Part shown: positions 37,825 to 46,972 of the stretch, one piece after another
Numbering within the stretch: the stretch's first letter is position 1
How the letters are laid out: each line of letters begins with the position of its first letter
Assembly (NCBI GenBank): GCA_001298575.1
Contig: LJCV01000245.1
Span: 1 to 64,000 of the forward strand
From: Actinobacteria bacterium OK074
GTDB lineage: Bacteria; Actinomycetota; Actinomycetes; Streptomycetales; Streptomycetaceae
DNA: 64,000 nucleotides
Direction of reading: 5' to 3'
Translations under genes and position numbers: made by a program
Notes under the pieces: model-generated
Told to the model about the DNA's origin: nothing
Database searches by the model: none
The model's input: the letters and a program-made list of their open reading frames with translations, nothing else

Positions 37825-39512
37825 GGCCGCTCCTCCGGTTCCCGGCGCGCACCCGCTTCTTTGGAATCTTTGGCGTCGGAATCTTTGGCGCCCCGGTCGG
37901 TGGAGTCTTCGGGTCCCCTCTCCTTGGCATCCTCGGCGTCCCGCCGCTTTCGCAGCTCCCTCCGCAGGATCTTCCCCGAGGCCGCCCGCGGGATCTCGTC
38001 GACGAAGGTGACCCGGCGGACGCGTTTGTACGGGGCGACGCGTTCGGCGACGTGCATCAGCGCCTCTCCCTCGGTGAGGCCGGTCGGGCCGGTCGCGGTG
38101 CGGTGGCGGACGACGTAGGCGTGCGGGACCTCGTTGCCGTGCTCGTCGTGCGTGCCGATGACGGCGGCGTCCGCGACGAGCGGGTGGGCGATCAGGAGCG
38201 CTTCGAGTTCGGCGGGGGCCACCTGGAAGCCCTTGTACTTGATCAGTTCCTTGACGCGGTCGACGACGAACAGCCAGCCGTCGGCGTCGACGTACCCGAC
38301 GTCGCCGGTGCGCAGCCAGCCGTCCGCGTCGATCATCTCGGCGGTGGCCTCGGGGTTGCCGAGGTAGCCCTTCATCACCTGGGGGCCGCTGATCGCGATC
38401 TCGCCCGCCTCGCCGACGTCCAACTCCCGTGCGGGATCGGCGAGATCGAGGATGCGCATGCGGGTGTTGGGGATCAGCTTGCCGACGGTTCCGGGCGGCG
38501 GGTCGACCGCGTCGAGCGGGACGACGTGGGTGCCGGGCGACAACTCCGTCATGCCGTACGCCTGTCCGACCGGCGGCAGCCCGAGCCGCCGGGAGCAGGC
38601 CGCGGCGGTGGCGGCGTCCAGCGGGGCGGCGGAGCAGATGACGTACTTGAGGGAGGAGAGGTCGTAACGGGCCACGGACGGGTGCTTGGCGAGGGCGAGG
38701 ACGATCGGCGGGGCTACGTAGAGCGCCGTGATGGCGTACTCCTCGATCGTGGCGAGGAAGGTGGCGAGGTCGAAACGGGGCAGGACGACGACGGTGGCGC
38801 CCAGGCGCAGGGGCGCGTTCATGAGAGCAGTTAGTCTATATATGTGGAAAAACGGCAACACCGCGAGGATGCGCTCGCCGGGGAACGCCGGTACCAGCGG
38901 CTGGATTTGGGCCAGGTTCGTGGCGATCGACCGGTGCGTGAGCTGCACGCCCTTGGGGGTGCCGGTGGTGCCCGAGGAGTACGGCAGCACGGCCACGTCC
39001 ACCGCCGGGTCGATGTCCACGTGCGGTTCGGGGGCGGTGGTGGCGAGCAGGTCGACGACGCTGCGGTGCCCCTGCGCCTGGTCGAACACGAGGATCTCCC
39101 GTACGCCACCGGCGAGTTCGGCGGCGGCACGGGCAACGGGGAGGAACGGTGACGCCGTCACGAGCCAGCTCGCCCCCGAGTCCCGCAGCTGCGCCGCGAG
39201 TTCGTCGACGGTGGCGAGCGGGTGCGCGGTGGTGACGGTCGCCCCAGCCCGCGTCGCCGCGTAGAACACGACCGGAAAACCTACGGTGTTGGGGCTGTGC
39301 AGCGCGAGTACGTCACCCTTGCGCATCCCCGACTCCGCGAACGCCGCCGCCAACTTCCGGTGCCAGCGGTCCAGTTGCTCGTACGTGAGGGTGGTGCCCG
39401 CCTCGCCGTCGATCAGCGCCGGGGTGTCGCCGAAGTCGGCCGCGTGGCCCAACACGGCGTCGTGGATGGGGAGTTCGATGGGCGGTACGTCGGCGTACTG
39501 GCTGCGGAACAC
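37821..39512 (-). CDS. 4-coumarate:CoA ligase-like AMP-binding enzyme
   Basis: 563 aa from ATG 39512. Adenylate-forming motifs are YSSGTTGTPKGVQLTHRS, GQAYGMTELSPGTH, GWLRTGDVGYVDADGW and VKELIKYKGFQVAPAELE, ending with PRAASGKILRREL that holds the catalytic Lys. The C-terminal ~40 residues (EDAKERGPEDSTDRG-type) are a charged low-complexity tail. At 38826-38846 a cluster of rare codons (ATA TAT AGA CTA ACT) encodes IYRLT where relatives have IYGLT or IYGMT. It activates the acid that enters this operon's pathway. Confidence 0.9.
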   Translation of the reverse strand: MFRSQYADVPPIELPIHDAVLGHAADFGDTPALIDGEAGTTLTYEQLDRWHRKLAAAFAESGMRKGDVLALHSPNTVGFPVVFYAATRAGATVTTAHPLATVDELAAQLRDSGASWLVTASPFLPVARAAAELAGGVREILVFDQAQGHRSVVDLLATTAPEPHVDIDPAVDVAVLPYSSGTTGTPKGVQLTHRSIATNLAQIQPLVPAFPGERILAVLPFFHIYRLTALMNAPLRLGATVVVLPRFDLATFLATIEEYAITALYVAPPIVLALAKHPSVARYDLSSLKYVICSAAPLDAATAAACSRRLGLPPVGQAYGMTELSPGTHVVPLDAVDPPPGTVGKLIPNTRMRILDLADPARELDVGEAGEIAISGPQVMKGYLGNPEATAEMIDADGWLRTGDVGYVDADGWLFVVDRVKELIKYKGFQVAPAELEALLIAHPLVADAAVIGTHDEHGNEVPHAYVVRHRTATGPTGLTEGEALMHVAERVAPYKRVRRVTFVDEIPRAASGKILRRELRKRRDAEDAKERGPEDSTDRGAKDSDAKDSKEAGARREPEERP

Positions 39513-39544
39513 GGCTCCTCCTCGGGTGCTTCAACCCTTCGTCC

Positions 39545-40678
39545 TCAGTACGACTTTGGCAGGCCCAAGGTCTGGTGCGAGACGTAGTTGAGGATCATTT
39601 CCCTGCTGACGGGGGCGATTCGGGCCACTCGTGCGGCAGTTATCAACGAAGCGAGGCCGAACTCGCGGGTGAGGCCGTTGCCGCCGAGGGTGTGCACGGC
39701 CTGGTCCACCGCCTTCACGCACGCCTCCCCCGCCGCGTACTTGGCCATGTTGGCCGCCTCGCCCGCGCCCGCGTCATCGCCGGAGTCGTACAGGTGGGCC
39801 GCCTTCTGCATCATCAGGCGGGCCAGTTCGAGGTCGATGTGCGCCTGGGCCAGGGGGTGCGCGATGGCCTGGTGGGCGCCGATGGGGGCCTGCCAGACGG
39901 TGCGTTCGCGGGCGTACTCGATCGCGCGGGCGAGCGCGTAGCGGCCCATGCCGATCGCGAAGGCGGCCGTCATGATGCGCTCCGGGTTGAGACCGGCGAA
40001 GAGTTGGAGCAGGCCCGCGTCCTCGTCGCCGACGAGTGCGTCGGCGGGGAGTCGGACGTCGTCCAGGGTCAGCTCGAACTGCTTCTCCTCCGCCTGGAGT
40101 TCCATGTCTATCTGGCGGCGCGTGAAGCCGCTCGCGTCGCGCGGGACGATGAACAGGCAGGGCTTGAGGCTGCCGGTGCGGGCGTCTTCGGTGCGGCCGA
40201 CTATGAGGGTGGCGTCGGCCAAGTCCACTCCGGAGATGAAGACTTTGCGGCCGGTGAGGAGCCAGTCCGCGCCGTCCCTGCGGGCCGTGGTGGTGATGCG
40301 GTGGCTGTTGGAGCCTGCGTCGGGTTCGGTGATGCCGAAGGCCATGGTTCGGGTGCCGTCGGCCAGCGCGGGCAGCCAGGTTCGTTTCTGGTGCTCGGTG
40401 CCGAAGCGGGCGATCACTGTGCCGCAGATGGCGGGTGAGACGACCATCATCAGCAGGGGGCAGCCTGCGGCTCCCAACTCCTCCAGAACTATGGAGAGTT
40501 CGGAGATGCCGGCGCCTCCGCCGCCGTATGCCTCCGGCAGGTTGACGCCCAAGTAGCCTAGCTTGGCTGCCTCCGACCAGAGTTCTTCTCGGTCGTAGGC
40601 GCGGCCATGGCGGGCGCCTAGGGCGGATACGGCTGCGCGTAGGGCCCTGTGTTCGGGGGGTTCTATTGCGGAGAGCAA
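39545..40678 (-). CDS. Acyl-CoA dehydrogenase of the catabolic operon
   Basis: 377 aa. The start is TTG 40678, supported by GGAGGA 6 nt upstream. Motifs are GYLGVNLPEAYGGGGAGISEL, MAFGITEPDAGSNSHRITT and TREFGLASLITAARVARIAPVSREM near the end. It forms the 2-enoyl-CoA from the activated substrate; in leucine-type pathways this is the isovaleryl-CoA dehydrogenase step. The intergenic gap to the carboxylase gene upstream holds a type B repeat, so a break or attenuation may occur there. Confidence 0.9.
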   Translation of the reverse strand: MLSAIEPPEHRALRAAVSALGARHGRAYDREELWSEAAKLGYLGVNLPEAYGGGGAGISELSIVLEELGAAGCPLLMMVVSPAICGTVIARFGTEHQKRTWLPALADGTRTMAFGITEPDAGSNSHRITTTARRDGADWLLTGRKVFISGVDLADATLIVGRTEDARTGSLKPCLFIVPRDASGFTRRQIDMELQAEEKQFELTLDDVRLPADALVGDEDAGLLQLFAGLNPERIMTAAFAIGMGRYALARAIEYARERTVWQAPIGAHQAIAHPLAQAHIDLELARLMMQKAAHLYDSGDDAGAGEAANMAKYAAGEACVKAVDQAVHTLGGNGLTREFGLASLITAARVARIAPVSREMILNYVSHQTLGLPKSY

Positions 40679-40716
40679 TTGGGTCCTCCGGTTCGTTGCC
40701 GGGTGCGGGTTTGTGG

Positions 40717-40771
40717 GGGCTGATCGCGCCCACGCGGCGGAGCCGCAAATCAGAACAGCCCCGCGCCCCTT
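40717..40771. repeat. Dispersed intergenic element, type B, abutting a stop codon
   Basis: GATCGCGCCCACGCGGCGGA, then GCCGCAAATCAGAACAGCCC and CGCGCCCCTTA match 18077-18138. It fills the gap inside the operon and its edge contains the stop codon of the biotin carboxylase gene (40770-40772). Confidence 0.7.
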
Positions 40772-42626
40772 ACGGTGCGGGTTGTACTACTGCCAGCAAC
40801 ATGGCGACCTCTACCTGTTGGCCTGGCTCGGCGTGCAGAGCCGTGAGCGTGCCCGTGACCGGCGCTGTGACCTTGTGTTCCATCTTCATCGCCTCCAGCC
40901 AGAGCAAGGGCGCGCCGGCCTGCACCTCGGCCCCGACCGCAACCCCCTCCGCAACCCTCACCACCGTCCCCGGCATCGGCGCCAGTAGGGATCCGGGGGC
41001 CAGTTGGGTGGTCGACTCCGGGAAGCGGGGCAACACCGTCAGCGCCGTCGTGTTCACGTACACCCGGTCGCCGTACCGCGCCACCTCGAACTTCCGTCGC
41101 ACGCCGTCCACTTCGAGTACGACGAGGCCGGCGTCCGCGTGGACCACGCGCACCCCGTCCGCCGCCAGGCCCTCCCTCGTGTGCCGGTAGTGGACCTCGT
41201 GCTCGGTGTCGGCCATCGCGTAGCGCTTGGTCTGCGGTTGGGACGGCACGTTGCGCCAACCGCCGTAGCGGGAACGGCCGTTGGCGTCGGCAAGGGCTGC
41301 GGCCAGGGGGGCGTACGGGTCCGGGGTGGGCTCTGTCAGGTCGGGGAGGTGGCGGGTGTAGAAGCCGGTGTTCATGCGGGCGGTGGTGAACTCCTGGTGG
41401 CGCAGGGAGCGGACGAGGAGGTCGCGGTTGGTGAACGGGCCGTGGATCACCGCTCGTTGCAGGGCGTCGGACAGTTTGCGGACGGCTTCCGCGCGGGTGG
41501 GGGCGTGGGCGACGACCTTGGCGAGCATGGGGTCGTAGTGGACGCCGATGTCGTCGCCGTCGCTGTAGCCGGTGTCGAGGCGGACGCCTTCGGGGACGGT
41601 GAGGCGGTGCAGGGTGCCGGTCTGCGGGGTCCAGTCGTGGGCGGGGTCCTCGGCGTAGAGGCGGGCCTCGATGGCGTGGCCGCGCGGGCGTGGGGGGTCG
41701 GTTTCGAGGGGGTGGCCCTCGGCGATCCGTAGTTGCAGGGCCACCAGGTCGATGCCGAACACGGCCTCGGTGACGGGGTGTTCGACCTGGAGGCGGGTGT
41801 TCATCTCCAGGAAGTGGGCCTTGCCGTCGGAGGGGGTGACGAGGAACTCGACTGTGCCCGCGCCCTCGTAGGCGACGGCTCGGGCGGCGCGGACGGCCAA
41901 CGCACGCAACTCTTCCGCCAGTTCCTCGGAGAGGCCCGGCGCCGGGGCCTCCTCGATCACCTTCTGGTGGCGGCGTTGGAGGGAGCAGTCGCGGGTGCCG
42001 AGGGCCCACACCGTGCCGTGCGTGTCGGCGAGGATCTGCACCTCGACGTGACGGCCGCCCTCCACATAGGGCTCGACGAAGACCTCGCCGTCGCCGAAGG
42101 CACTGGTCGCCTCGGCCCGTGCTGCCGTCAACTCGGCTTCTAGCACCGCTAGTTCGCGGACCACGCGCATGCCTCGTCCGCCGCCGCCCGCCGCCGCTTT
42201 CACCAGGACGGGGAGGTCGGCCTCGGTGACCTCTGCCTCGTGCAGGGGCTCGATGCCCATCAGCTCCTTGGCGCGCGTCTTCGACGCCATCGCCTCGATC
42301 GCGGCGGACGGCGGGCCGATCCAGACGAGGCCCGCGTCCTGGACGGCGCGTGCGAAGTCGGCGTTCTCGGAGAGGAATCCGTAGCCGGGGTGCACCGCGT
42401 CCGCGCCCGCCGCGACGGCCGCCTTAACAATCAACTCGCCGCGTAGATACGTCTCTTGGGGTGTCGACCCCGGCAGCCGTACCGTCGTGTCGGCCACGCG
42501 CGCGTGGAGCGCGTTCTCGTCGGCGTCCGAGTGCACGGCGACCGTCCGGATGCCCAACTCCCGGCAGGTGCGGAAGATCCGGCAGGCGATCTCGCCCCGG
42601 TTGGCGACCAGTACCGTCGAAATCAC
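40770..42626 (-). CDS. Acyl-CoA carboxylase alpha subunit: biotin carboxylase plus BCCP
   Basis: 618 aa from GTG 42626 with GAGGGA 5 nt before it. Biotin carboxylase motifs are VLVANRGEIACRIFRTCREL, HPGYGFLSENADFA, the ATP loop AAAGGGGRGMRVV, RRHQKVIEEAP and EMNTRLQVEHPVTE. The C-terminal BCCP has the biotinyl lysine in LEAMKMEHKVTAPVTG. It carboxylates its own biotin using ATP and bicarbonate and passes the group to the carboxyltransferase encoded 8 bp upstream. With AtuA and crotonase neighbours, the acceptor is likely a branched enoyl-CoA (methylcrotonyl or geranyl type) rather than acetyl-CoA. Confidence 0.93.
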   Translation of the reverse strand: MISTVLVANRGEIACRIFRTCRELGIRTVAVHSDADENALHARVADTTVRLPGSTPQETYLRGELIVKAAVAAGADAVHPGYGFLSENADFARAVQDAGLVWIGPPSAAIEAMASKTRAKELMGIEPLHEAEVTEADLPVLVKAAAGGGGRGMRVVRELAVLEAELTAARAEATSAFGDGEVFVEPYVEGGRHVEVQILADTHGTVWALGTRDCSLQRRHQKVIEEAPAPGLSEELAEELRALAVRAARAVAYEGAGTVEFLVTPSDGKAHFLEMNTRLQVEHPVTEAVFGIDLVALQLRIAEGHPLETDPPRPRGHAIEARLYAEDPAHDWTPQTGTLHRLTVPEGVRLDTGYSDGDDIGVHYDPMLAKVVAHAPTRAEAVRKLSDALQRAVIHGPFTNRDLLVRSLRHQEFTTARMNTGFYTRHLPDLTEPTPDPYAPLAAALADANGRSRYGGWRNVPSQPQTKRYAMADTEHEVHYRHTREGLAADGVRVVHADAGLVVLEVDGVRRKFEVARYGDRVYVNTTALTVLPRFPESTTQLAPGSLLAPMPGTVVRVAEGVAVGAEVQAGAPLLWLEAMKMEHKVTAPVTGTLTALHAEPGQQVEVAMLLAVVQPAP

Positions 42627-42634
42627 GTGATCCC

Positions 42635-44233
42635 TCACATCCGGAAGACGCCGAAGCCACCGCGCGCGCCCTCGTAGGGCGCCGTGTGGATGGCCGACAG
42701 GCACAGGCCGAGGACGGTGCGGGTGTCGCGCGGGTCGATGACGCCGTCGTCGTACAACCGGCCGGACAGGAACAGCGGCAGGGACTCGGACTCGATCTGC
42801 TGCTCGACCATCGCGCGCAGGGCGGCGTCCGCGTCCTCGTCGTACGGGCGGCCCTTCGCGGCGGCGGACTGGCGGGCCACGATCGAGAGGACGCCCGCGA
42901 GTTGCTGCGGGCCCATCACCGCGGACTTGGCGCTCGGCCAGGCGAACAGGAAGCGCGGGTCGAAGGCTCGGCCGCACATGCCGTAGTGGCCGGCGCCGTA
43001 CGAGGCGCCCATGAGGACGGACAGGTGGGGTACGCGGCTGTTGCTGACCGCGTTGATCATCATCGCGCCGTGCTTGATGATGCCGCCCTGTTCGTACTCC
43101 CTGCCGACCATGTAGCCGGTGGTGTTGTGCAGGAACACCAGGGGAATGTCACGTTGGTTGGCCAACTGGATGAACTGGGCCGCCTTTTGGGACTCCTGGC
43201 TGAACAACACGCCCTGCGCGTTGGCGAGGAGGCCGACGGGGTGGCCGTGGAGGCGCGCCCAGCCGGTGACGAGGCTCGTGCCGTACAGCGGCTTGAACTC
43301 GTCGAAGTCGGAGGCGTCGACGAGGCGGGCGACGACCTCGCGCGGGTCGAAGGGGGTTCTGAGATCGCCCGGGACGAGGCCGAGGAGTTCGTCCGCGTCG
43401 TACTTGGGAGGTGCCGCCGGGCCCGGATCGGCGTACGCCTTGCGGTGGTTGAGGCGGGCGACGATGCGGCGCGCCTGGCGCAGGGCGTCGGGTTCGTCGA
43501 CGGCGAAGTGGTCCGCGAGGCCCGACACGCGGGCGTGCATCTCGGCGCCGCCGAGTGACTCGTCGTCACTTTCCTCGCCCGTGGCCATCTTGACCAGTGG
43601 CGGGCCGCCGAGGAACACCTTGGCGCGGTCCTTGACCATGACGACGTGGTCGGACATGCCGGGGACGTACGCGCCGCCGGCCGTCGAGTTCCCGAACACG
43701 ACCGCGATCGTGGGGATTCCGGCCGCCGAGAGGCGGGTGAGGTCGCGGAAGATGGCGCCTCCGGGGATGAAGATCTCCTTCTGGGAGGGGAGATCCGCGC
43801 CGCCGGACTCGACGAGGTTGATGCACGGGAGGCGGTTGGCGAGGGCGATGTCGTTGGCGCGCAGGGCCTTGCGCAGGCTCCACGGGTTGCTCGAACCGCC
43901 GCGTACGGTCGGGTCGTTGGCGGTGATGACGCACTCCACGCCCTCGACGACGCCGATCCCGGTGACGAGGGAGGCGCCGACGGTGTACTCGCTGCCCCAG
44001 GCGGCCAGCGGGGACAGTTCCAGGAAGGGGGTGTCGGGGTCGAGGAGCAGTTCGACGCGTTCGCGGGCGAGGAGTTTGCCCCGGGCGCGGTGCCGTTCGA
44101 CGTACTTCTCGCCGCCGCCCGCGACGGCCTTCGCGTGCTCGGCGTCGAGTTCGGCGAGCTTGGCCAGCATGGCGTCGTAATTCGCCCTGTGGTCGGGGCT
44201 GTTGGGGTCCAGGGTGGAGGTCAGGACGGTCAC
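42635..44233 (-). CDS. Acyl-CoA carboxylase beta subunit (carboxyltransferase)
   Basis: 532 aa from GTG 44233 (VTVLTSTLDPNSPDHRANYDAM), overlapping the AtuA stop (GTGA). Motifs of the carboxyltransferase fold are NDPTVRGGSSNPWSLRKALRA, INLVESGGADLPSQKEIFIPGG, STAGGAYVPGMSDHVVM and LHNTTGYMVGREYEQGGIIKHG. These match methylcrotonyl/geranyl-CoA carboxylase beta subunits (LiuB/AtuC-like) more than propionyl-CoA ones, as judged by the SGGADLPSQ and EQGGIIKHGA segments. It works with the alpha subunit at 40770-42626. Confidence 0.93.
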   Translation of the reverse strand: MTVLTSTLDPNSPDHRANYDAMLAKLAELDAEHAKAVAGGGEKYVERHRARGKLLARERVELLLDPDTPFLELSPLAAWGSEYTVGASLVTGIGVVEGVECVITANDPTVRGGSSNPWSLRKALRANDIALANRLPCINLVESGGADLPSQKEIFIPGGAIFRDLTRLSAAGIPTIAVVFGNSTAGGAYVPGMSDHVVMVKDRAKVFLGGPPLVKMATGEESDDESLGGAEMHARVSGLADHFAVDEPDALRQARRIVARLNHRKAYADPGPAAPPKYDADELLGLVPGDLRTPFDPREVVARLVDASDFDEFKPLYGTSLVTGWARLHGHPVGLLANAQGVLFSQESQKAAQFIQLANQRDIPLVFLHNTTGYMVGREYEQGGIIKHGAMMINAVSNSRVPHLSVLMGASYGAGHYGMCGRAFDPRFLFAWPSAKSAVMGPQQLAGVLSIVARQSAAAKGRPYDEDADAALRAMVEQQIESESLPLFLSGRLYDDGVIDPRDTRTVLGLCLSAIHTAPYEGARGGFGVFRM

Positions 44234-46008
44234 GGCAGCAGGGCCTCCGGTATCTCCAGGTGCCGGGCGCGCAGCCATTCGCCGAGCGCCTTGGCCTGCG
44301 GGTCGAAGCGGTGCTGTGCGGCGACGCCCGCGCCGAGGATGCCCTCGACGACGAAGTTCAGCGCGCGGAGGTTGGGCAGGACGTGCCGTACGACGGTCAA
44401 GTCGGCTGTCTCCGGGAGGAGTTGGCGGAAGCGGTCGGTGGTGAGGGTGTGCACGAGCCAGCGCCAGGTGTCGTCGGTACGGGACCCGTCCGTGCGGGCC
44501 TCTTCCCTGCGGGCCTCATCCGTGCGGGCCTCATCCGTGCGGGCCCAGACCCCGACGTTGGCGTTCCCGCCCTTGTCGCCGCTGCGGGCCCCGGCGACGA
44601 GGCCGAGCGGGGCGCGCCGGACCGGTCCGGTCAACAGGGGCTCGGGCAGGGGCGGTTCGGGGACCTCGGCGAGCGGGCGGGTGTCTGCGTCTACCGGTCT
44701 CCTCACGTCCTCCCGGCGGCCGTCGTCGTGGACGGCCACGTGCGGCACGGTCGCGCGGTCGGCGTGGGCGGACTCGAAGACGCCGTAGGGGGCGCCCTTG
44801 CCCGGGGGCGCGAGGAGGTGGAAGCCGGGGTAGCTGGCGAGGGCGAGTTGGACGGCGGCGTCGGCCAAGTCCCGCCCCACGGGCCCGGGTTCGGGATCGC
44901 GGACGACCAGCCGGAGCAGGGCGCTGGCGGTCTCCTCGGTGGGGGCGTCGGGGTGGTCGGTGCGGACCAGGTCCCAACGGGCCTCTGCGGGCGGCGACTT
45001 GGCGAGCGCGTCGGCCATCTGCCGCCGCACGAGGTCGTCCTTCGCCTCGATGTCGAGCCCGGTGAGGACGAAGACGGTTTCGTTCCGGTACCCGCCGAGC
45101 CGGTTGACGCCGACCTTGAGGGTGGGCGGGGGCGGTTCCCCGTGCACGCCGTCAATACGGACGCGGTCGGGGCCGTCGGAGGTGAGGCGGACGGTGTCGA
45201 GCCGGGCGGTGACGTCGGGTCCGGCGTAACGGGCGCCGCCGGTCTCGTAGAGGAGTTGGGCGGTGACCGTACCGACGTCGACGAGGCCGCCCGTGCCGGG
45301 GTGTTTGGTGATGACGGCGCTGCCGTCAGGGTGGATCTCGGCGAGCGGAAAGCCCGGGTGGCTCATGGATTCCATGGCCTGTGCCGAACGGGCGTTGAAG
45401 AAGGCGTAGTTGCCGCCGGTCGCCTGAGTACCGCACTCCAGGACATGCCCGGCGACGACGGCTCCGGCCAGCCGGTCGTAGTCGCCGGGCCTCCAGCCGA
45501 AGTGCGCGGCGGCGGGCCCGCTGACGAGGGCCGAGTCGGCGACGCGCCCGGTGACGACGACGTCCGCGCCGCCCCGCAGGCAGGCGGCGATACCGAACCC
45601 ACCGAGGTAGGCGTGCGCGGCGAGAGCACCGCTGTGACGATCCGTCAGGTCACCCCCCTCCACATGCGCGACCCGCACCGGAATGCCGACCCGCCCGGCC
45701 AACTCCCGTACGGCGTCGGCGAGTCCGGCGGGATCGAGGCCGCCGGCGTTGGTGACGATCCGGACGCCACGGTCGTGCGCGAGCCCGAGGCAGTCTTCGA
45801 GCTGGCGGAGGAAGGTGCGGGCGTAACCACGGCCGCTCTTCGCTCGCTCTCGGGCGAGGATGAGCATGGTGAGTTCGGCGAGGTAGTCACCGGTGAGGAC
45901 GTCGAGGGGGCCGTCGGTGAGCATCTCGCGGAGGGCGCCGAAACGGTCGCCGTAGAAGCCGGAGGCGTTGCCGATGCGGAGGGGGGCGGGGGTCCCGGCG
46001 GCGGTCAC
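44230..46008 (-). CDS. AtuA-like (DUF1446) acyclic-terpene-utilisation family protein
   Basis: 592 aa from GTG 46008, overlapping the upstream stop by 4 bp. The family is clear from LRIGNASGFYGDRFGALREML, GRGYARTFLRQLEDCLGLAHDRGVRIVTNAGGLDP, VVVTGRVADSALVSGPAAAHFGW and GNYAFFNARSAQAMESMSHPGFPLAEI. A C-terminal domain has VAGARSGDKGGNANVGVWA. AtuA is essential for geraniol/citronellol growth in Pseudomonas, but its reaction is not settled. Close to the C-terminus a 15-bp DNA repeat (44490-44548) encodes ARTDE-type repeats. It links this operon to branched or terpenoid acyl-CoAs. Confidence 0.85.
   Translation of the reverse strand: MTAAGTPAPLRIGNASGFYGDRFGALREMLTDGPLDVLTGDYLAELTMLILARERAKSGRGYARTFLRQLEDCLGLAHDRGVRIVTNAGGLDPAGLADAVRELAGRVGIPVRVAHVEGGDLTDRHSGALAAHAYLGGFGIAACLRGGADVVVTGRVADSALVSGPAAAHFGWRPGDYDRLAGAVVAGHVLECGTQATGGNYAFFNARSAQAMESMSHPGFPLAEIHPDGSAVITKHPGTGGLVDVGTVTAQLLYETGGARYAGPDVTARLDTVRLTSDGPDRVRIDGVHGEPPPPTLKVGVNRLGGYRNETVFVLTGLDIEAKDDLVRRQMADALAKSPPAEARWDLVRTDHPDAPTEETASALLRLVVRDPEPGPVGRDLADAAVQLALASYPGFHLLAPPGKGAPYGVFESAHADRATVPHVAVHDDGRREDVRRPVDADTRPLAEVPEPPLPEPLLTGPVRRAPLGLVAGARSGDKGGNANVGVWARTDEARTDEARREEARTDGSRTDDTWRWLVHTLTTDRFRQLLPETADLTVVRHVLPNLRALNFVVEGILGAGVAAQHRFDPQAKALGEWLRARHLEIPEALLP
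44490..44548. repeat. In-frame 15-bp tandem repeat in the AtuA gene
   Basis: About four units based on CCGTGCGGGCCTCAT encode five-residue ARTDE/ARREE repeats inside the C-terminal domain. The length is a multiple of three, so copy-number changes keep the frame. Confidence 0.7.
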
Positions 46009-46853
46009 TCGGCGACCTGCTCCGGCGCCCCCGCTGCCGTCCCCTTCGGTGGCCGTCCCGTGCCCGCCGGTCCCGCGAACGCCTGGGCGATGTCCAACCA
46101 CCGGTCGGCATCCGGCCCTTGGGCGTGCAGGGCGAGGTCGGAGCGGTGGGCGCGCCGCGTGACGAGGAGGCAGAAGTCGAGGGCGGGCCCGGTGACGCGC
46201 TGCGGGGCGCTTTCGGGCCCGTACGCCCAAAGGGCGCCGCTGCCAACGCCGTTGGAACCGCTGCTGACGCCAGGCGGAACGAGTTCGACGCGGAACTCCT
46301 CCTCCGGCGCCGCCAACCCCCGTACCCCGAAGGCGAAATCACGCGCGCGGACGCCGATACGGGCGATGTGGCGCAGCCGTTCGGTGGGGGCCCGGGTGAC
46401 GCCGAGCGCGTCGGCCACGTCCTGGCCGTGCGCCCAGGTCTCCATCAGCCGTCCGGTGGCGAGGGAGGCGGCGGACATGGCCGGCCCGAACCAGGGGAAC
46501 CGGGCCCCGGGCGCGGCACCCCGCAGGGCGGCCTGGAGCGCGCCCCGCCCCAGCCGCCACCGGTCGAGCAGCTCACCGGGCGCCGCCTTGGCCCCCTCCT
46601 CCGCCCCGTCGTCCACAAACGTGTCCGGCGCCGCGACGGCCTTCTCCAACTCCACGGCAAAGGCGTCCGGTTCGGTCACGGCGAGCAGCGCGGCCCGATC
46701 GGTCCAGACGAGATGAGCGATCTGGTGTGCGATGGTCCAGCGCGGGGCGGGGGTGGCGAGCACCCACTGATGCTCCGTCAACTGACTGACAATCAAGTCG
46801 AGTTGACGACTCTCGTCATCCAGATCGTCCAGCACTTGCGTGGGATCGGACAC
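46005..46853 (-). CDS. TIGR03084-type DinB/MDMPI-fold metal-binding protein
   Basis: 282 aa from GTG 46853 (VSDPTQVLDDLDDESRQLD). Family features are ATPAPRWTIAHQIAHLVWTDRAALLAV (first His pair), ATGRLMETWAHGQDVADALGVTR and LRHIARIGVRARDFAFGVRGL. The fold resembles mycothiol-dependent isomerases and commonly sits next to AtuA-like genes in Actinobacteria. It is the first gene of the eight-gene operon, and its upstream region holds the inverted repeat at 46921-46949. The reaction is unknown. Confidence 0.85.
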   Translation of the reverse strand: MSDPTQVLDDLDDESRQLDLIVSQLTEHQWVLATPAPRWTIAHQIAHLVWTDRAALLAVTEPDAFAVELEKAVAAPDTFVDDGAEEGAKAAPGELLDRWRLGRGALQAALRGAAPGARFPWFGPAMSAASLATGRLMETWAHGQDVADALGVTRAPTERLRHIARIGVRARDFAFGVRGLAAPEEEFRVELVPPGVSSGSNGVGSGALWAYGPESAPQRVTGPALDFCLLVTRRAHRSDLALHAQGPDADRWLDIAQAFAGPAGTGRPPKGTAAGAPEQVAE

Positions 46854-46920
46854 GGGCTCGGCCCCTTCCGGCTCCGGGCGGCACGGCGGTGTGCGTAGGG
46901 AGCATGGCAGGGGGTGCGGA

Positions 46921-46949
46921 AACAATCAAGCGTGCTTGCATGGATTGTT
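46921..46949. promoter_or_regulatory. Nested inverted repeat upstream of the catabolic operon
   Basis: The outer arms AACAATC (46921-46927) and GATTGTT (46943-46949) enclose CAAGC-GT-GCTTG (46927-46938). It is 70-95 bp before the first gene, fitting a TetR-type operator. Confidence 0.6.
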
Positions 46950-46972
46950 CGGGTGAGGTGCGGCGGACAGCT

